Assembly (NCBI GenBank): GCA_019422105.1
Contig: JAHZDZ010000011.1
Coordinates: 62,001 to 126,000 of the forward strand
DNA: 64,000 bases
From: Bacillota bacterium
GTDB taxonomy: Bacteria; Bacillota; Clostridia; Lachnospirales; Anaerotignaceae
Direction of reading: 5' to 3'
A program made the translations under genes and the position numbers. This document shows positions 44,815 to 54,009 of this stretch, piece by piece. The notes below the pieces were generated by a model. It was not told where the DNA came from and ran no database searches. It worked only from the letters and a program-made list of their open reading frames with translations. Within the stretch, counting starts at the first letter, position 1. Every line of letters starts with the position of its first letter.

Positions 44815-44908
44815 TTCTGTACTCCTTAGAATTGTATTTATCATATTCTATTATACCAAATATTCTCTTTTTTAAAATAGCTTTTTATTAGAAGGAGATT
44901 AAATTTTT

Positions 44909-45346
44909 ATGAAGAAAAACAAAAAAAAGAAAACAGCGAAGGAATTTATATTGTTTGGTTATATACTTCTTGCTTTCCTCAGCGGCATATGGTATGCAAA
45001 TAACAGGGTGAATATTATGGCCCAAATGGAGACAGAGACTGGGGAGGAAGCATGGAAAAATAATGGCATAATTGGAACAACAGATATTGATAATGGGCGA
45101 GAGGACAGTTATAATAAGACAGAAGATCCCAAAGACGGGGATAAAAATACAGGTACGGTGAATATTAATACCGCTTCATTGGAGGAATTGATGCTCCTTG
45201 AGGGTATTGGGGAGAAAAAGGCGCAGAATATTTTGGACTACAGAGCTGAGCAGGGAGGCTTTCAAAGGGCGGAGGATATAAAAAATGTTTCCGGCATAGG
45301 AGAGAAAACCTATGAAGGGCTGAAGGATAAAATTACGGTAGATTGA
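44909..45346 (+). CDS. comEA: ComEA-like helix-hairpin-helix DNA-binding protein
   Basis: A 145-residue protein with an N-terminal membrane anchor (about 12-30), a variable linker and two helix-hairpin-helix motifs (VNINTASLEELMLLEGIGEKKAQNILDYR; FQRAEDIKNVSGIGEKTYEGL). ComEA binds double-stranded DNA at the cell surface for uptake. It is shorter than B. subtilis ComEA and lacks the SLBB region. comEC lies 3 kb downstream with the two-component system between them. Confidence 0.9.
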   Translation: MKKNKKKKTAKEFILFGYILLAFLSGIWYANNRVNIMAQMETETGEEAWKNNGIIGTTDIDNGREDSYNKTEDPKDGDKNTGTVNINTASLEELMLLEGIGEKKAQNILDYRAEQGGFQRAEDIKNVSGIGEKTYEGLKDKITVD

Positions 45347-45364
45347 GACTGGGAGGGTATTGTG

Positions 45365-46054
45365 ATGGCAAACCATGTATTGGTGGTTGATGATGAAAAG
45401 CTGATTGTAAAGGGGATAAAGTTTTCACTGGAGCAGGACGGTATGGAAGTTGACGCGGCCTATGACGGGGAAGAGGCACTTAACCTGATAAAGACAAACG
45501 AGTATGATTTGATTGTATTGGATGTTATGCTGCCCAAAATGGATGGGCTTGAGGTATGCCAGCAGACGAGGGAGTTTTCTCAGGTTCCCATTATCATGGT
45601 CACCGCAAAAGGGGAGGACATGGATAAAATAATGGGTCTTGAGTACGGCGCGGATGATTATATCACAAAGCCCTTTAATATATTGGAGTTGAAGGCCAGA
45701 ATTAAGGCCATTCTGAGAAGAAGCGTAAAAAAAGCGGCGCCTCCGGCAAAAAAGAAAAATATGCTGAATATCAGAGGGCTTACGCTGGAATATGACAGCC
45801 GCCGTGTCTTTATAGACGGCAGGGAGGCGAATCTTACGGCAAAGGAATTTGATTTGCTGGAGCTTTTTATGGAAAACCCGGGCAAGGTTTACAGCCGTGA
45901 GAACCTTCTGGATACCGTTTGGGGCTATGATTACCCGGGGGATGTGAGGACGGTAGATGTTCATGTGAGAAGGCTCAGGGAAAAAATAGAGTCAAATCCA
46001 AGCGACCCGAAATATATCTTCACAAAGTGGGGAGTTGGTTACTATTTTAATTGA
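45365..46054 (+). CDS. OmpR/PhoB-family response regulator
   Basis: A 229-residue regulator. Receiver domain with acidic pocket DD (9-10), phospho-acceptor Asp53 (LIVLDVMLPKMDG) and Lys in PITKPF; C-terminal winged helix (LTAKEFDLLELFMENPGKVYSRENLLDTVWGYDYPGDVRTVDVHVRRLREKIE). It resembles WalR/YycF and PhoP regulators. ATG 45365 follows gggagg. The kinase gene overlaps its end by 20 bases. Confidence 0.95.
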   Translation: MANHVLVVDDEKLIVKGIKFSLEQDGMEVDAAYDGEEALNLIKTNEYDLIVLDVMLPKMDGLEVCQQTREFSQVPIIMVTAKGEDMDKIMGLEYGADDYITKPFNILELKARIKAILRRSVKKAAPPAKKKNMLNIRGLTLEYDSRRVFIDGREANLTAKEFDLLELFMENPGKVYSRENLLDTVWGYDYPGDVRTVDVHVRRLREKIESNPSDPKYIFTKWGVGYYFN

Positions 46055-47480
46055 AAGAATAAAAAAAGGGTTCCGTTCTCTTCGGTGGACCCTTTTGGTT
46101 ACTTACATGCTTATCGGTATTATACCTTTATTATTTTTTACCAATACTATTTTTAAGACAATGGATAAATATTTTATAGATGAGAGAAAAAAGGAGCTTT
46201 TAAGTCAGGCCAATGTGGTAAGCGGACATATTACCATATCCAATTACATGTTTGACGAGAGCAAAAGAACCCTTTTTGACTATGATATTGCCCAGACCAG
46301 CAAGCAAAGCGGCTACAGGATACTGGTAATTGACTCCACAGGCGTTGTCATCAACGATTCCAACAAAACGGAGGTTGGGAAAACCTATTTGATACCGGAG
46401 GTAGTGGAGGCGCTTGACAACAAGGATGTTTCCAGAGAGCAGGAAAACGGCATTATCTATACGGCGGTGTCGATTGTTGACGGCAATTCAAAAAAGGTCG
46501 GCGCGGTTTTGATTTCCGCCAATGCCACGGATATCAGCCTGACACTTCAGGGGATACAAAAACAGGTGTATTTGCTCCTGTCAGCGATTGTGTTGATTGT
46601 GCTGGTGGTGATATTCTTTTTGTCTCAGATATTTACGGAACCGCTGAAAAGTATGCTGGAGGTAATCAAGAAAATGTCCGAAGGGCATCTTGATCAAAGA
46701 GTGCCTATCAGCAGGCATTCCCATAATGAGATTACCGATTTGGCTGTTGCCTGCAACAATATGGCCGAAAAACTTGAAACAGTGGAAAACGGGCGGCAGG
46801 AATTTGTATCTAATGTATCTCATGAGCTGAAAACGCCCTTAAGCTCTATTAAGGTGCTGAGCGAGTCCATACTCTTTGAGAAGGATGTGCCTCAGGAAAC
46901 CTATGTGGAATTTTTGAGGGACATTAATTCTGAGGTGGACAGAATGACGGCCATCATTAATGACCTGCTGACCCTAGTAAGGCTTAACCAGAAGGAAATA
47001 CCCATTGCCTTTAAGCCGGAAAATCTAAATGCTTTGGTGGAGGAAATCATCAAGCGCCTGAATCCTCTGGCACAGAAGAAAGACATCGAAATAGAGTACA
47101 ACAGCGTGAAGGACGTTGTGGCGGATATAGACAGTATGAAGCTGACGCTGGCCATTTCAAATCTGATTGAGAACGCTGTCAAATATACCTTTGACGGAGG
47201 CAGGGTGTCTGTGACAGTAGATGCAGACCATCAAAATGCTTTCTTTACCATAGCCGATACCGGCGTGGGGATTGCGGAGGAGGAACTGAGCAGGATATTC
47301 GAGAGGTTTTACCGGGTGGACAAGACCAGAGATAGGGAGACAGGAGGAACGGGGCTTGGCCTTTCCATCACCCACTCTACCGTTCTTCTTCATAATGGCT
47401 CCATCAAGGTCAGCAGCAAGGAGGAGGAGGGAACGACATTTGTTGTGCGTATTCCTCTCCATCAGTCTGCGGCCGTCTGA
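46035..47480 (+). CDS. Sensor histidine kinase (WalK/PhoR-like)
   Basis: A 481-residue kinase starting at TTG 46035 (ggggag before it) inside the end of the regulator gene. Two membrane segments (about 17-38 and 175-200) flank an extracytoplasmic sensor domain; then HAMP, the His box SHELKTPLSS (His263), and the ATPase domain with NLIENAVKYT (N box) and G1/G2 boxes ADTGVGIAEEELSRIFERFYR and GGTGLGLSI. The signal is unknown; the GerMN protein gene downstream suggests envelope control. Confidence 0.94.
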   Translation: MVTILIERIKKGFRSLRWTLLVTYMLIGIIPLLFFTNTIFKTMDKYFIDERKKELLSQANVVSGHITISNYMFDESKRTLFDYDIAQTSKQSGYRILVIDSTGVVINDSNKTEVGKTYLIPEVVEALDNKDVSREQENGIIYTAVSIVDGNSKKVGAVLISANATDISLTLQGIQKQVYLLLSAIVLIVLVVIFFLSQIFTEPLKSMLEVIKKMSEGHLDQRVPISRHSHNEITDLAVACNNMAEKLETVENGRQEFVSNVSHELKTPLSSIKVLSESILFEKDVPQETYVEFLRDINSEVDRMTAIINDLLTLVRLNQKEIPIAFKPENLNALVEEIIKRLNPLAQKKDIEIEYNSVKDVVADIDSMKLTLAISNLIENAVKYTFDGGRVSVTVDADHQNAFFTIADTGVGIAEEELSRIFERFYRVDKTRDRETGGTGLGLSITHSTVLLHNGSIKVSSKEEEGTTFVVRIPLHQSAAV

Positions 47481-47512
47481 CAGGTTTCTGAGAGTACATC
47501 GGAGGTGTTTTT

Positions 47513-48469
47513 TTGCAAAAGAATAATAAAAATGGTGTGAAAATAACCGCGGTAATTACAATAGTAGTGCTGATGGCCCTCATAGTGGTATTTGGTCTTC
47601 TTGCCAGCAGGGCATTTCGGAAGGATGATGCAGTAATAAACGGCATGGAGCTCTATTTTTTGGAAACGGAAACCGCCACCTTGAAGGCGGAAACGAGATC
47701 GGTCAAGGGAAATAACGACTATGAAATACTGGCCAATACATTAAATGAACTGAAGGCCGGCCCTAAAACGGAGGGGTATGTAAATGCAGTGCCTCAGGAA
47801 GTGTCCTTTCTCAGCATACAGCTGGATGAAAGTATTGCCACGGTGGACGTTTCGCAGGATTATCTTGATATGAAAGCGGGGCAGGAGCTTTTATGCCGTG
47901 CCGCTGTTGTATGGACGCTCAACGGTATTGAGTTTGTGGACGGCGTTAAGATTACAGTGGACGGCAAGGAGCTTTGTAAGGCAAACGGAGATCCTATCGG
48001 GGTAATGAAGCGGGAGGATATTGTCATTGACGCTGAAATTTCGCCGGAGCCTACAAATTATGAGACAGTGAAGCTGTATTTCTCCAACAAGGACGCTACG
48101 GGTCTTGCTGTGGAGGAAAGGGAGATAGAGGTAAATCCAAATCAGCCTCTTGAGAAATATGTGATGGAGCAGCTTATTGCAGGGCCCCAAACGCCTGATT
48201 TATATGCGACCATTCCCGCTGAGACGAAAATAAGAGACATTAAAACGGTTGACGGTATCTGCTATGTGGATTTGAGCAATGAATTTGTCTCAAAGCATAA
48301 CGGCGGCTCAACAGGAGAGATACTGACGGTATATTCCATTGTGAATTCTCTCACTGAGCTTGACTACATCAACAGGGTGCAGTTTCTGATTGAGGGCAAG
48401 AAGGTGGAGGAATTCAAGGGACATCTGGATTTCAGCAAGCCTTTTGAGGCCATGGACGTTGATATTTAA
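47513..48469 (+). CDS. GerMN-domain membrane-anchored protein
   Basis: A 318-residue protein starting at TTG 47513 after ggaggtg. An N-terminal anchor (about 10-32) precedes two GerMN domains (about 45-165 and 190-300), each with the LYF..pattern (ELYFLETETATL; KLYFSNKDATGLAVEEREI) and an LxxGP motif (LKAGPKTEGY; LIAGPQTPDLY). GerM proteins act in sporulation or germination; the same domain is fused to two-component systems elsewhere (LpqB). Its location right after a kinase suggests a sensor partner. Confidence 0.88.
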   Translation: MQKNNKNGVKITAVITIVVLMALIVVFGLLASRAFRKDDAVINGMELYFLETETATLKAETRSVKGNNDYEILANTLNELKAGPKTEGYVNAVPQEVSFLSIQLDESIATVDVSQDYLDMKAGQELLCRAAVVWTLNGIEFVDGVKITVDGKELCKANGDPIGVMKREDIVIDAEISPEPTNYETVKLYFSNKDATGLAVEEREIEVNPNQPLEKYVMEQLIAGPQTPDLYATIPAETKIRDIKTVDGICYVDLSNEFVSKHNGGSTGEILTVYSIVNSLTELDYINRVQFLIEGKKVEEFKGHLDFSKPFEAMDVDI

Positions 48470-48501
48470 AATGTCTTTATTGCGGCAAGGGGAAGCGGTA
48501 T

Positions 48502-50868
48502 ATGAAAAGGCCTTTACTATGGACAGTGTTTTTTGGCATAGCAGGAATTTTAGGGGGACAATATTGGAAAGAGGGTATTGTACCCCTTTTTCTTTGTGCC
48601 CTTTTCTTTTCTCTGGCGCTGTTATATTTTAAAAGGGCAAAGGAATTCCTGTGTCTGCCTTTCTTTTTTCTGCTCTTTTTTGTGCTGGTACAGGGCTCTC
48701 TTACCTTTCCGGCAGCAGCGGAGAAAATATGCAGAGCCGAAGATGATGTGATAGTCAGAGGCTATGTGACCGATTTGAAGTACAATGACAATAATGAAAT
48801 ATCCACTCTCGGCATTGAGAGCGAAGAAGTGATTTATGATGGAAATAAAACGGAGGAAAAACTGAAAATTCGTGTTATTGTTTTGAATGGTGCAGATGTG
48901 GAACAAGGGGACGAGGTAATGATAAGGGGAACGGCTGCCATGCTTGGCTTTGCCACGAACCCGGGAGGCTTTTCGGAGCTTTATTACTATCGCGCAAGGG
49001 GTTACGACTGCAAGATCTTTGCGGATAGCGTTGAAAATTTGGGAGTCAGCCGCAAAAATACAGAGTATTATATGGGAAAATTAAGAGAAAAAGTGAATAA
49101 TGTCTATGATAATGTATTTCCCGTGCGGTATGCAGGCATTGTAAAAGCCATTGTGACGGGAGATAAAAATTTGATTGACGACACAATCGGAGACATTTTC
49201 CGCTTGTCGGGCATCTTTCATCTGATGGCAATATCAGGGCTTCATGTGTCTATACTGACACTCCTTCTTTATCAGCTTTTAAACGGACTGCTGCATATCA
49301 ACAGGAAAGGAGCCTCCCTTATCACGGTATTGTTTCTGCTTTTTTATATGGCGTTTACAGGGAGCAGTGTCTCCACCGTGAGGGCTGTTATTATGGGCAG
49401 TGTAATTCTTTTGGGGCGGCTTATCGACAGGGATGGTGATGATTTGAATTCCATCTCTCTTGCGGCAATCCTATTGCTTTTGTATGAACCTCTGTATCTG
49501 TATGATATTGGTTTTCAGCTCTCCTTTATGACGGTGACCGGCATAGTGCTGGGCGCCAAGAGGCTAAAGAAGAATAAAAAACTGCCGGAGGAAATCAAAA
49601 ATACATTGGGCATTCCCCTGATTGCCTCTCTTGTGAGCTTTCCGCTGCTTGCGCATCATTTTTATTATATACCCGCAATCGGCATACTGGTAAACATACT
49701 CATTGCGCCCTTTGTCAGCGCTCTTTTGGTGTTCAGCCTTCTCTGCGGCCTGGCGGGATTATTTTCTATTTCCCTTGCCGCCTTTCTGGCGGGTGTGCCT
49801 TTTGTGATACTGAGCTATTTTGAATTGGTCTGTGTGTTTTTCACAGCCTGTTTTCCGGCTTTTTCTACGGGAAGTATACCGCCTGTTACGGTTTTTCTGT
49901 GTTATGCCCTGCTGCTGGCAGTCTATTGCTATAGAAAAAAGGATTGGAAAAGAAAGACGGCAGTCACGGTCTGTGTATTGGCTCTATTGGCCGTTGTTTT
50001 TGGAAACCGTTTTTTCTGGAAGAGGGACACAGTGGCTTTCTTGGATGTGGGGCAGGGCGACTGCGCCGTCATAAAAACCTATGACGGCAAGTGTTTTATG
50101 ATAGACGGCGGCGGAAAGGCATACAAGGATCTGGGTGAAAATACAGGAGTTCAGATTGTGATACCCTTTCTGGAATACAGCAATGTGCAAAGGGTAGATG
50201 CTCTTTTTCTCACGCATATGGATGCGGATCATGCCCTTGGCGCTTTGGAGGTTATGGCATCTTTTCCCGTTTCAAAGGTCGTCATTTCGGATTATGATTT
50301 TGAAGAAAACGAAATTTATGCTATACTGAAGGAAATAGCGAAGGAAAAGAAGATACCCGTTGTCTCTATGAAAAAAGACGATATTCTGGAAATAAATGAG
50401 GAAATGACCATAAAATGTCTTTACCCTGTTGGTGAAAAGCTGTTTTTTGATGGTGATGACAACCATGGCTCACTGGTGCTGAAGGTGACTGACAGGGAGC
50501 TTAGTTTTTTATTTACAGGGGATATTACAAAGGAGGACGAAAGGGTTCTTTTGGATATGGGGGAGGATATGGAAGCGGATGTGATAAAGGCTGCGCACCA
50601 TGGCTCCAAATATTCCAATTCAGAGCTGTTTTTACTGGAAACCAAAGCAAAGGCGGCAGTGATTTCAAGCGGCAGAAATAATGTTTATGGACATCCTGCG
50701 CCGGAGGTGTTGGAAACGCTTCATGTAAAAGAAATTACATACTACAATACGGCCCATGACGGCGCAGTTATCATGAAGACAGACGGAAATGAGATAGAGA
50801 TAAAAACAATGCCGGAAGGAAGCTTTTATGAAAGAATTAAAGAAGCATTTAAAAGAAAAACAATTTAA
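48502..50868 (+). CDS. comEC: DNA internalization protein ComEC/Rec2
   Basis: A 788-residue channel protein. An N-terminal DUF4131 OB-like region, then the Competence domain with many membrane segments (about 240-500), then a metallo-beta-lactamase domain with FLDVGQGDCAVI, DGGG and LTHMDADHALGALE and AAHHGSKYSNS. It moves single-stranded DNA across the membrane. It overlaps the next gene, holA, by 41 bases, as comEC-holA adjacency often does in Firmicutes. Confidence 0.95.
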   Translation: MKRPLLWTVFFGIAGILGGQYWKEGIVPLFLCALFFSLALLYFKRAKEFLCLPFFFLLFFVLVQGSLTFPAAAEKICRAEDDVIVRGYVTDLKYNDNNEISTLGIESEEVIYDGNKTEEKLKIRVIVLNGADVEQGDEVMIRGTAAMLGFATNPGGFSELYYYRARGYDCKIFADSVENLGVSRKNTEYYMGKLREKVNNVYDNVFPVRYAGIVKAIVTGDKNLIDDTIGDIFRLSGIFHLMAISGLHVSILTLLLYQLLNGLLHINRKGASLITVLFLLFYMAFTGSSVSTVRAVIMGSVILLGRLIDRDGDDLNSISLAAILLLLYEPLYLYDIGFQLSFMTVTGIVLGAKRLKKNKKLPEEIKNTLGIPLIASLVSFPLLAHHFYYIPAIGILVNILIAPFVSALLVFSLLCGLAGLFSISLAAFLAGVPFVILSYFELVCVFFTACFPAFSTGSIPPVTVFLCYALLLAVYCYRKKDWKRKTAVTVCVLALLAVVFGNRFFWKRDTVAFLDVGQGDCAVIKTYDGKCFMIDGGGKAYKDLGENTGVQIVIPFLEYSNVQRVDALFLTHMDADHALGALEVMASFPVSKVVISDYDFEENEIYAILKEIAKEKKIPVVSMKKDDILEINEEMTIKCLYPVGEKLFFDGDDNHGSLVLKVTDRELSFLFTGDITKEDERVLLDMGEDMEADVIKAAHHGSKYSNSELFLLETKAKAAVISSGRNNVYGHPAPEVLETLHVKEITYYNTAHDGAVIMKTDGNEIEIKTMPEGSFYERIKEAFKRKTI

Positions 50869-51835
50869 AAGAGTGTACCTGTTTTACGGAAAGGAAGCCT
50901 ATCTGAAAAAATCCTATGAAAAGGCGTTTCAGAAGGCTGTTCTTGACGGCGGAGATGAAATGATGAATTATTCCTTATTCGATGACAGAAAGCTAAACGC
51001 CGCCTCTGTTATTGACGCGGCGGACACTCTGCCCTTCTTATCCGATAAAAGGCTTGTCATTGCCAGAGACACAGGCTTTTTTCAGGCAGGGAGGAAGGAG
51101 GAGGCCGAGCGGATGGCGGCCTATCTTCCTCAAATTCCAGAAAGCACCTGCCTTATTTTTGTGGAGGAGGACATAGACAAAAGGGGAAAGCTATATAAGG
51201 CGGTGGCAAAGGAGGGATATGTCTGCGAGTTTAAGCTTCCCGATGAGAGGACCCTAGTGGACTGGATTATGAAGGAAATGAAGCTCAATAAAATAGAGAT
51301 AAAGCCTTCCGAGGCGGCGTATCTATACAGGACAGCCGGAGGGGACATGGAAAGCCTGTCCAAAGAAACGGAAAAGCTTGTATCCTATAAAAACGGTACC
51401 GGAAGCATTGCCAGAGAGGATATTGACGCTGTGTGCACCAAATCCTTAGAGACAAGGATATTTGATCTGGTGGCGGCAATCGGCGGCAAAAGGGCGGAGG
51501 AAGCGCTTCGTATTTACCGAAATCTCCTATTGATGAAGGAATCCCCGATTATGATACTTTCCATGGTGACAAGACAGTTCAGGCTGATTTTTGAGAGCAT
51601 GGTGCTGTTGAAAATGGGAGAGAATAATGCATCTATTGCTAGTCGTCTGGGACAGAGGGATTTTGTCATACGGGAATGTCTGAAGCAGTCCAAAAATTTC
51701 AGTGAGGATGGGCTGAAGGGCGCTATTGAGGACTGCCTTGACTGTGATATCAGCATCAAAACCGGCCGTATGGCGGCAGATATGGCTGTGGAGCTACTTA
51801 TACTAACCTACAGTAAACGGAGGGAAGATAAATGA
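50828..51835 (+). CDS. holA: DNA polymerase III delta subunit
   Basis: A 335-residue clamp-loader subunit. The N-terminal ATPase-like domain contains RVYLFYGKEAYLKKSYEKAF; conserved PFLSDKRLVI and LEDTRIFDLV-type (LETRIFDLVAAIGGKRAEEAL) segments follow, then the helical collar domain. ggaagga precedes ATG 50828, which lies inside comEC. It overlaps the next gene by 4 bases (ATGA), suggesting coupling. Confidence 0.95.
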   Translation: MKELKKHLKEKQFKRVYLFYGKEAYLKKSYEKAFQKAVLDGGDEMMNYSLFDDRKLNAASVIDAADTLPFLSDKRLVIARDTGFFQAGRKEEAERMAAYLPQIPESTCLIFVEEDIDKRGKLYKAVAKEGYVCEFKLPDERTLVDWIMKEMKLNKIEIKPSEAAYLYRTAGGDMESLSKETEKLVSYKNGTGSIAREDIDAVCTKSLETRIFDLVAAIGGKRAEEALRIYRNLLLMKESPIMILSMVTRQFRLIFESMVLLKMGENNASIASRLGQRDFVIRECLKQSKNFSEDGLKGAIEDCLDCDISIKTGRMAADMAVELLILTYSKRREDK

Positions 51836-52698
51836 AAAAAATCGGATTTATTGGCGTTGGCGTAATGGGCGGAGGAATGGTTAAAAATCTTCTGAAAAAG
51901 GGCTTTCAGGTTTCCGTCTACACAAGGACAAAAACAAAGGCGCAGGAAGTGATAGAGGAAGGCGCCTTGTGGTGTGAAAGCGTGGCTCAGTGCGCCAGAG
52001 GACGGGACGCGGTTATCACCATTGTGGGCTATCCAAAGGACGTGGAGGAGGTCTATTTTGGCGCAGAGGGTATTTTGGAGAACGCGGACAGGGGCACAAT
52101 TTTGATAGATATGACAACGACGAGCCCGAAGCTTTCCAAAAGGATATATAAAGAGGCCAAGGAGAAAGGGCTTTCTGCTCTGGATGCTCCGGTTTCCGGC
52201 GGCGACACGGGAGCAAAAAACGGAACGCTGACCATTATGGCAGGCGGCGAGAGGACAGTTTTTGAACAGTGCCGTGATATTTTCGAGGCTATGGGCACCT
52301 CTATACTCTATGAGGGGGAAAGCGGCAGCGGGCAGCATGTAAAAATGGCCAATCAAATCGCCATTGCCGGTACAATAGCGGGTGTGACGGAAGCGATTGA
52401 ATATGCGAAAAAAGCAGGCATTGACGTGCAAAAGATGTTGGACACCATTGTAAACGGCGCGGCGGGAAGCTGGCAGATGAAAAATCTTGGCCCGAAAATC
52501 ATAGCGGGAGATTTTGCGCCCGGATTTTTTATCAAGCATTTCATAAAGGACATGTCCATTGCAGGGGAAGAGGGCGAGGACAGTGGTTTTCAAGGGGAGG
52601 TGCTTCAAAAGGTGCTTGCCATGTACCGCGAATTGGAAGAAGCGGGAGACGGCGATTTGGGCACACAGGCATTAATCCGGCATTATGAAAAGAATTAA
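51832..52698 (+). CDS. NAD(P)-dependent beta-hydroxyacid dehydrogenase (GarR/HIBADH-like)
   Basis: A 288-residue two-domain oxidoreductase. The Rossmann motif IGFIGVGVMGGGMVKNLLKKG opens it; the substrate motif DAPVSGGDTGAKNGTLTIMAGG and the catalytic Lys in GQHVKMANQ are intact. The family includes 3-hydroxyisobutyrate and tartronate-semialdehyde dehydrogenases; the substrate is not decided by sequence alone. ggaggga precedes the ATG, which overlaps the holA stop. Confidence 0.92.
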   Translation: MKKIGFIGVGVMGGGMVKNLLKKGFQVSVYTRTKTKAQEVIEEGALWCESVAQCARGRDAVITIVGYPKDVEEVYFGAEGILENADRGTILIDMTTTSPKLSKRIYKEAKEKGLSALDAPVSGGDTGAKNGTLTIMAGGERTVFEQCRDIFEAMGTSILYEGESGSGQHVKMANQIAIAGTIAGVTEAIEYAKKAGIDVQKMLDTIVNGAAGSWQMKNLGPKIIAGDFAPGFFIKHFIKDMSIAGEEGEDSGFQGEVLQKVLAMYRELEEAGDGDLGTQALIRHYEKN

Positions 52699-52778
52699 TT
52701 TTCGGGATAAGGGCTGTTCCTGGCAGTGCGGAAGGACGGCAGCTTTTTTGTAAGGATGCGATCAGGGAAAACACAAAA

Positions 52779-52807
52779 AAAGGATACAGAAAGGCTATCT
52801 GTATCCT
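52779..52807 (-). terminator. Terminator-like hairpin, minus-strand direction
   Basis: Stem aggatacaga / tctgtatcct with an A-run on its left, so on the minus strand it ends in seven T. It lies between convergent genes. Confidence 0.6.
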
Positions 52808-52835
52808 CAGTGTGTCAATAAAATTATTATAACTG

Positions 52836-52999
52836 ACATTAGGAAGTCCCTCGCCTCGTAAGGCTAAGGGTACTTACTAATGTTATTCAGTAGGGGATAC
52901 AGGTCCCCACTGAATAACAAGGAATCGGAAGATGCCGTCGGTTATGAGTAAATTTGCTTGTAAATTTACGAATAGTCTTGACACCCTGGGCATTGCCCA
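52836..52999. mobile_element. Palindrome-rich remnant, IS200/IS605-end-like
   Basis: Four consecutive foldbacks: acattag/ctaatgt enclosing ccctcgcct/aggctaaggg (52836-52883), ttattcagtagggga/tccccactgaataa (52883-52917), gtaaattt/aaatttac (52948-52969) and tgggc/gccca (52987-52999). No transposase or TnpB frame is present. Stacked hairpins with short linkers resemble the ends of IS200/IS605 elements and their small derivatives, but I could not confirm that. Confidence 0.4.
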
Positions 53000-53031
53000 A
53001 TTTACTTACTGAAAAAAGGAACCCTATATTC

Positions 53032-53084
53032 AAATAGCGGCAAGGTTCTGAAAACATTTTCATTTCAGAATCTTGCCGCTATTT
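53032..53084 (-). terminator. Terminator of the LUD-domain gene
   Basis: A 22-bp stem with one G-T pair (53032-53053 with 53063-53084), ends aaatagcggcaag and cttgccgctattt. It lies just downstream of the LUD gene stop on the minus strand and may work in both directions. Confidence 0.75.
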
Positions 53085-53114
53085 AATTTTCGGATGTCCG
53101 AGATACTCAAAGGC

Positions 53115-53759
53115 TTAAAATCCCAGATTGTCCTCGCCGATGAGAACCACCTTGATACGTCCCTTGGGTTTGCACATTCTTGTTACAACAATCTGGCTGC
53201 AAATGCAGTCGTCACTCTTACAGTTACTGCAGGCGCCTGTTACGGTGCAGGGTGTTTTTCCCTGGAAACGCAGCTGGTTTACCGGAGAGGCGTAGGAGCG
53301 GGCACGATCCACGGCTGCGTTGCAGTCGGATGCAATTTTGTTCATCCCGGCGACAACAATGACGTTTTTCGGTCCGAAGCAGAGTGCCGCAACACGGTTT
53401 CCGTTGCCGTCAATATTGACCAGAATGCCGTCTTTGCTGATGGCGTTTGCGCTGAGCAGATAAAAGTCGGTCAAAAGAGCTTTGCGCATCAACTCTGTCC
53501 TTTCCTCCACAGAGGAGGCCTTGTCCCTGTCGATTACCTCATAGCTGCCATTGATAACTGCCTCCGTCAGGCCTATGGCGCGGATAGTCTCGGAGCCGCC
53601 CCAGGATACGGAGCTACCTTCCGGCATCAGGCCCAAAATGGTTTCAAGGGCTTTTTTTCTGTCAGGGCAGTAATAAGCCTCAAAATTTCTTTCCTCCAGA
53701 GCTTTGACTACCCTTGGCCCCAAAAGGTCATTGCGGATTTCCTTTACTGTTTTTTCCAT
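53115..53759 (-). CDS. LUD-domain protein (LutC/YkgG-like)
   Basis: A 214-residue protein of the LUD family (PF02589). Recognisable are MEKTVKEIRNDLLGPRVVKALEERNFEAYYCPD, GSSVSWGGSETI, LSANAISKDGILVNIDG and the C-terminal cysteine set CSNCKSDDCICSQIVVTRMC. The start is ATG 53759 after gggggat; a longer frame upstream has no ribosome site. LutC proteins take part in lactate utilisation, usually with LutA and LutB, which are absent here, so the role of this stand-alone protein is uncertain. Confidence 0.88.
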   Translation of the reverse strand: MEKTVKEIRNDLLGPRVVKALEERNFEAYYCPDRKKALETILGLMPEGSSVSWGGSETIRAIGLTEAVINGSYEVIDRDKASSVEERTELMRKALLTDFYLLSANAISKDGILVNIDGNGNRVAALCFGPKNVIVVAGMNKIASDCNAAVDRARSYASPVNQLRFQGKTPCTVTGACSNCKSDDCICSQIVVTRMCKPKGRIKVVLIGEDNLGF

Positions 53760-54009
53760 ATGAATCCCCCATTTCTTTCCGAAGCTGAATGAAAAAATCC
53801 CGGCGGCAGGATAACCCCTGATAAACCCGGGATTTATAAGTTTATACCGCGCAAAATACTGATTTGTGCGAAGGCCATTGATTGCCAACGAAATCAAACA
53901 GATACTGCCCAAACGAAGCGGGCAAAAATCTAGGCTGTAAAACAGCCATACTGCGGCTATTTTTATTGCCTGCGCAAAAAGTGTTTTTAAAAATTACGAT
54001 GCAGTTTTT

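Noticed and set aside
53073..53792. A 239-codon plus-strand frame
   Set aside because: It mirrors the LUD-domain gene on the minus strand, whose family motifs are clear.
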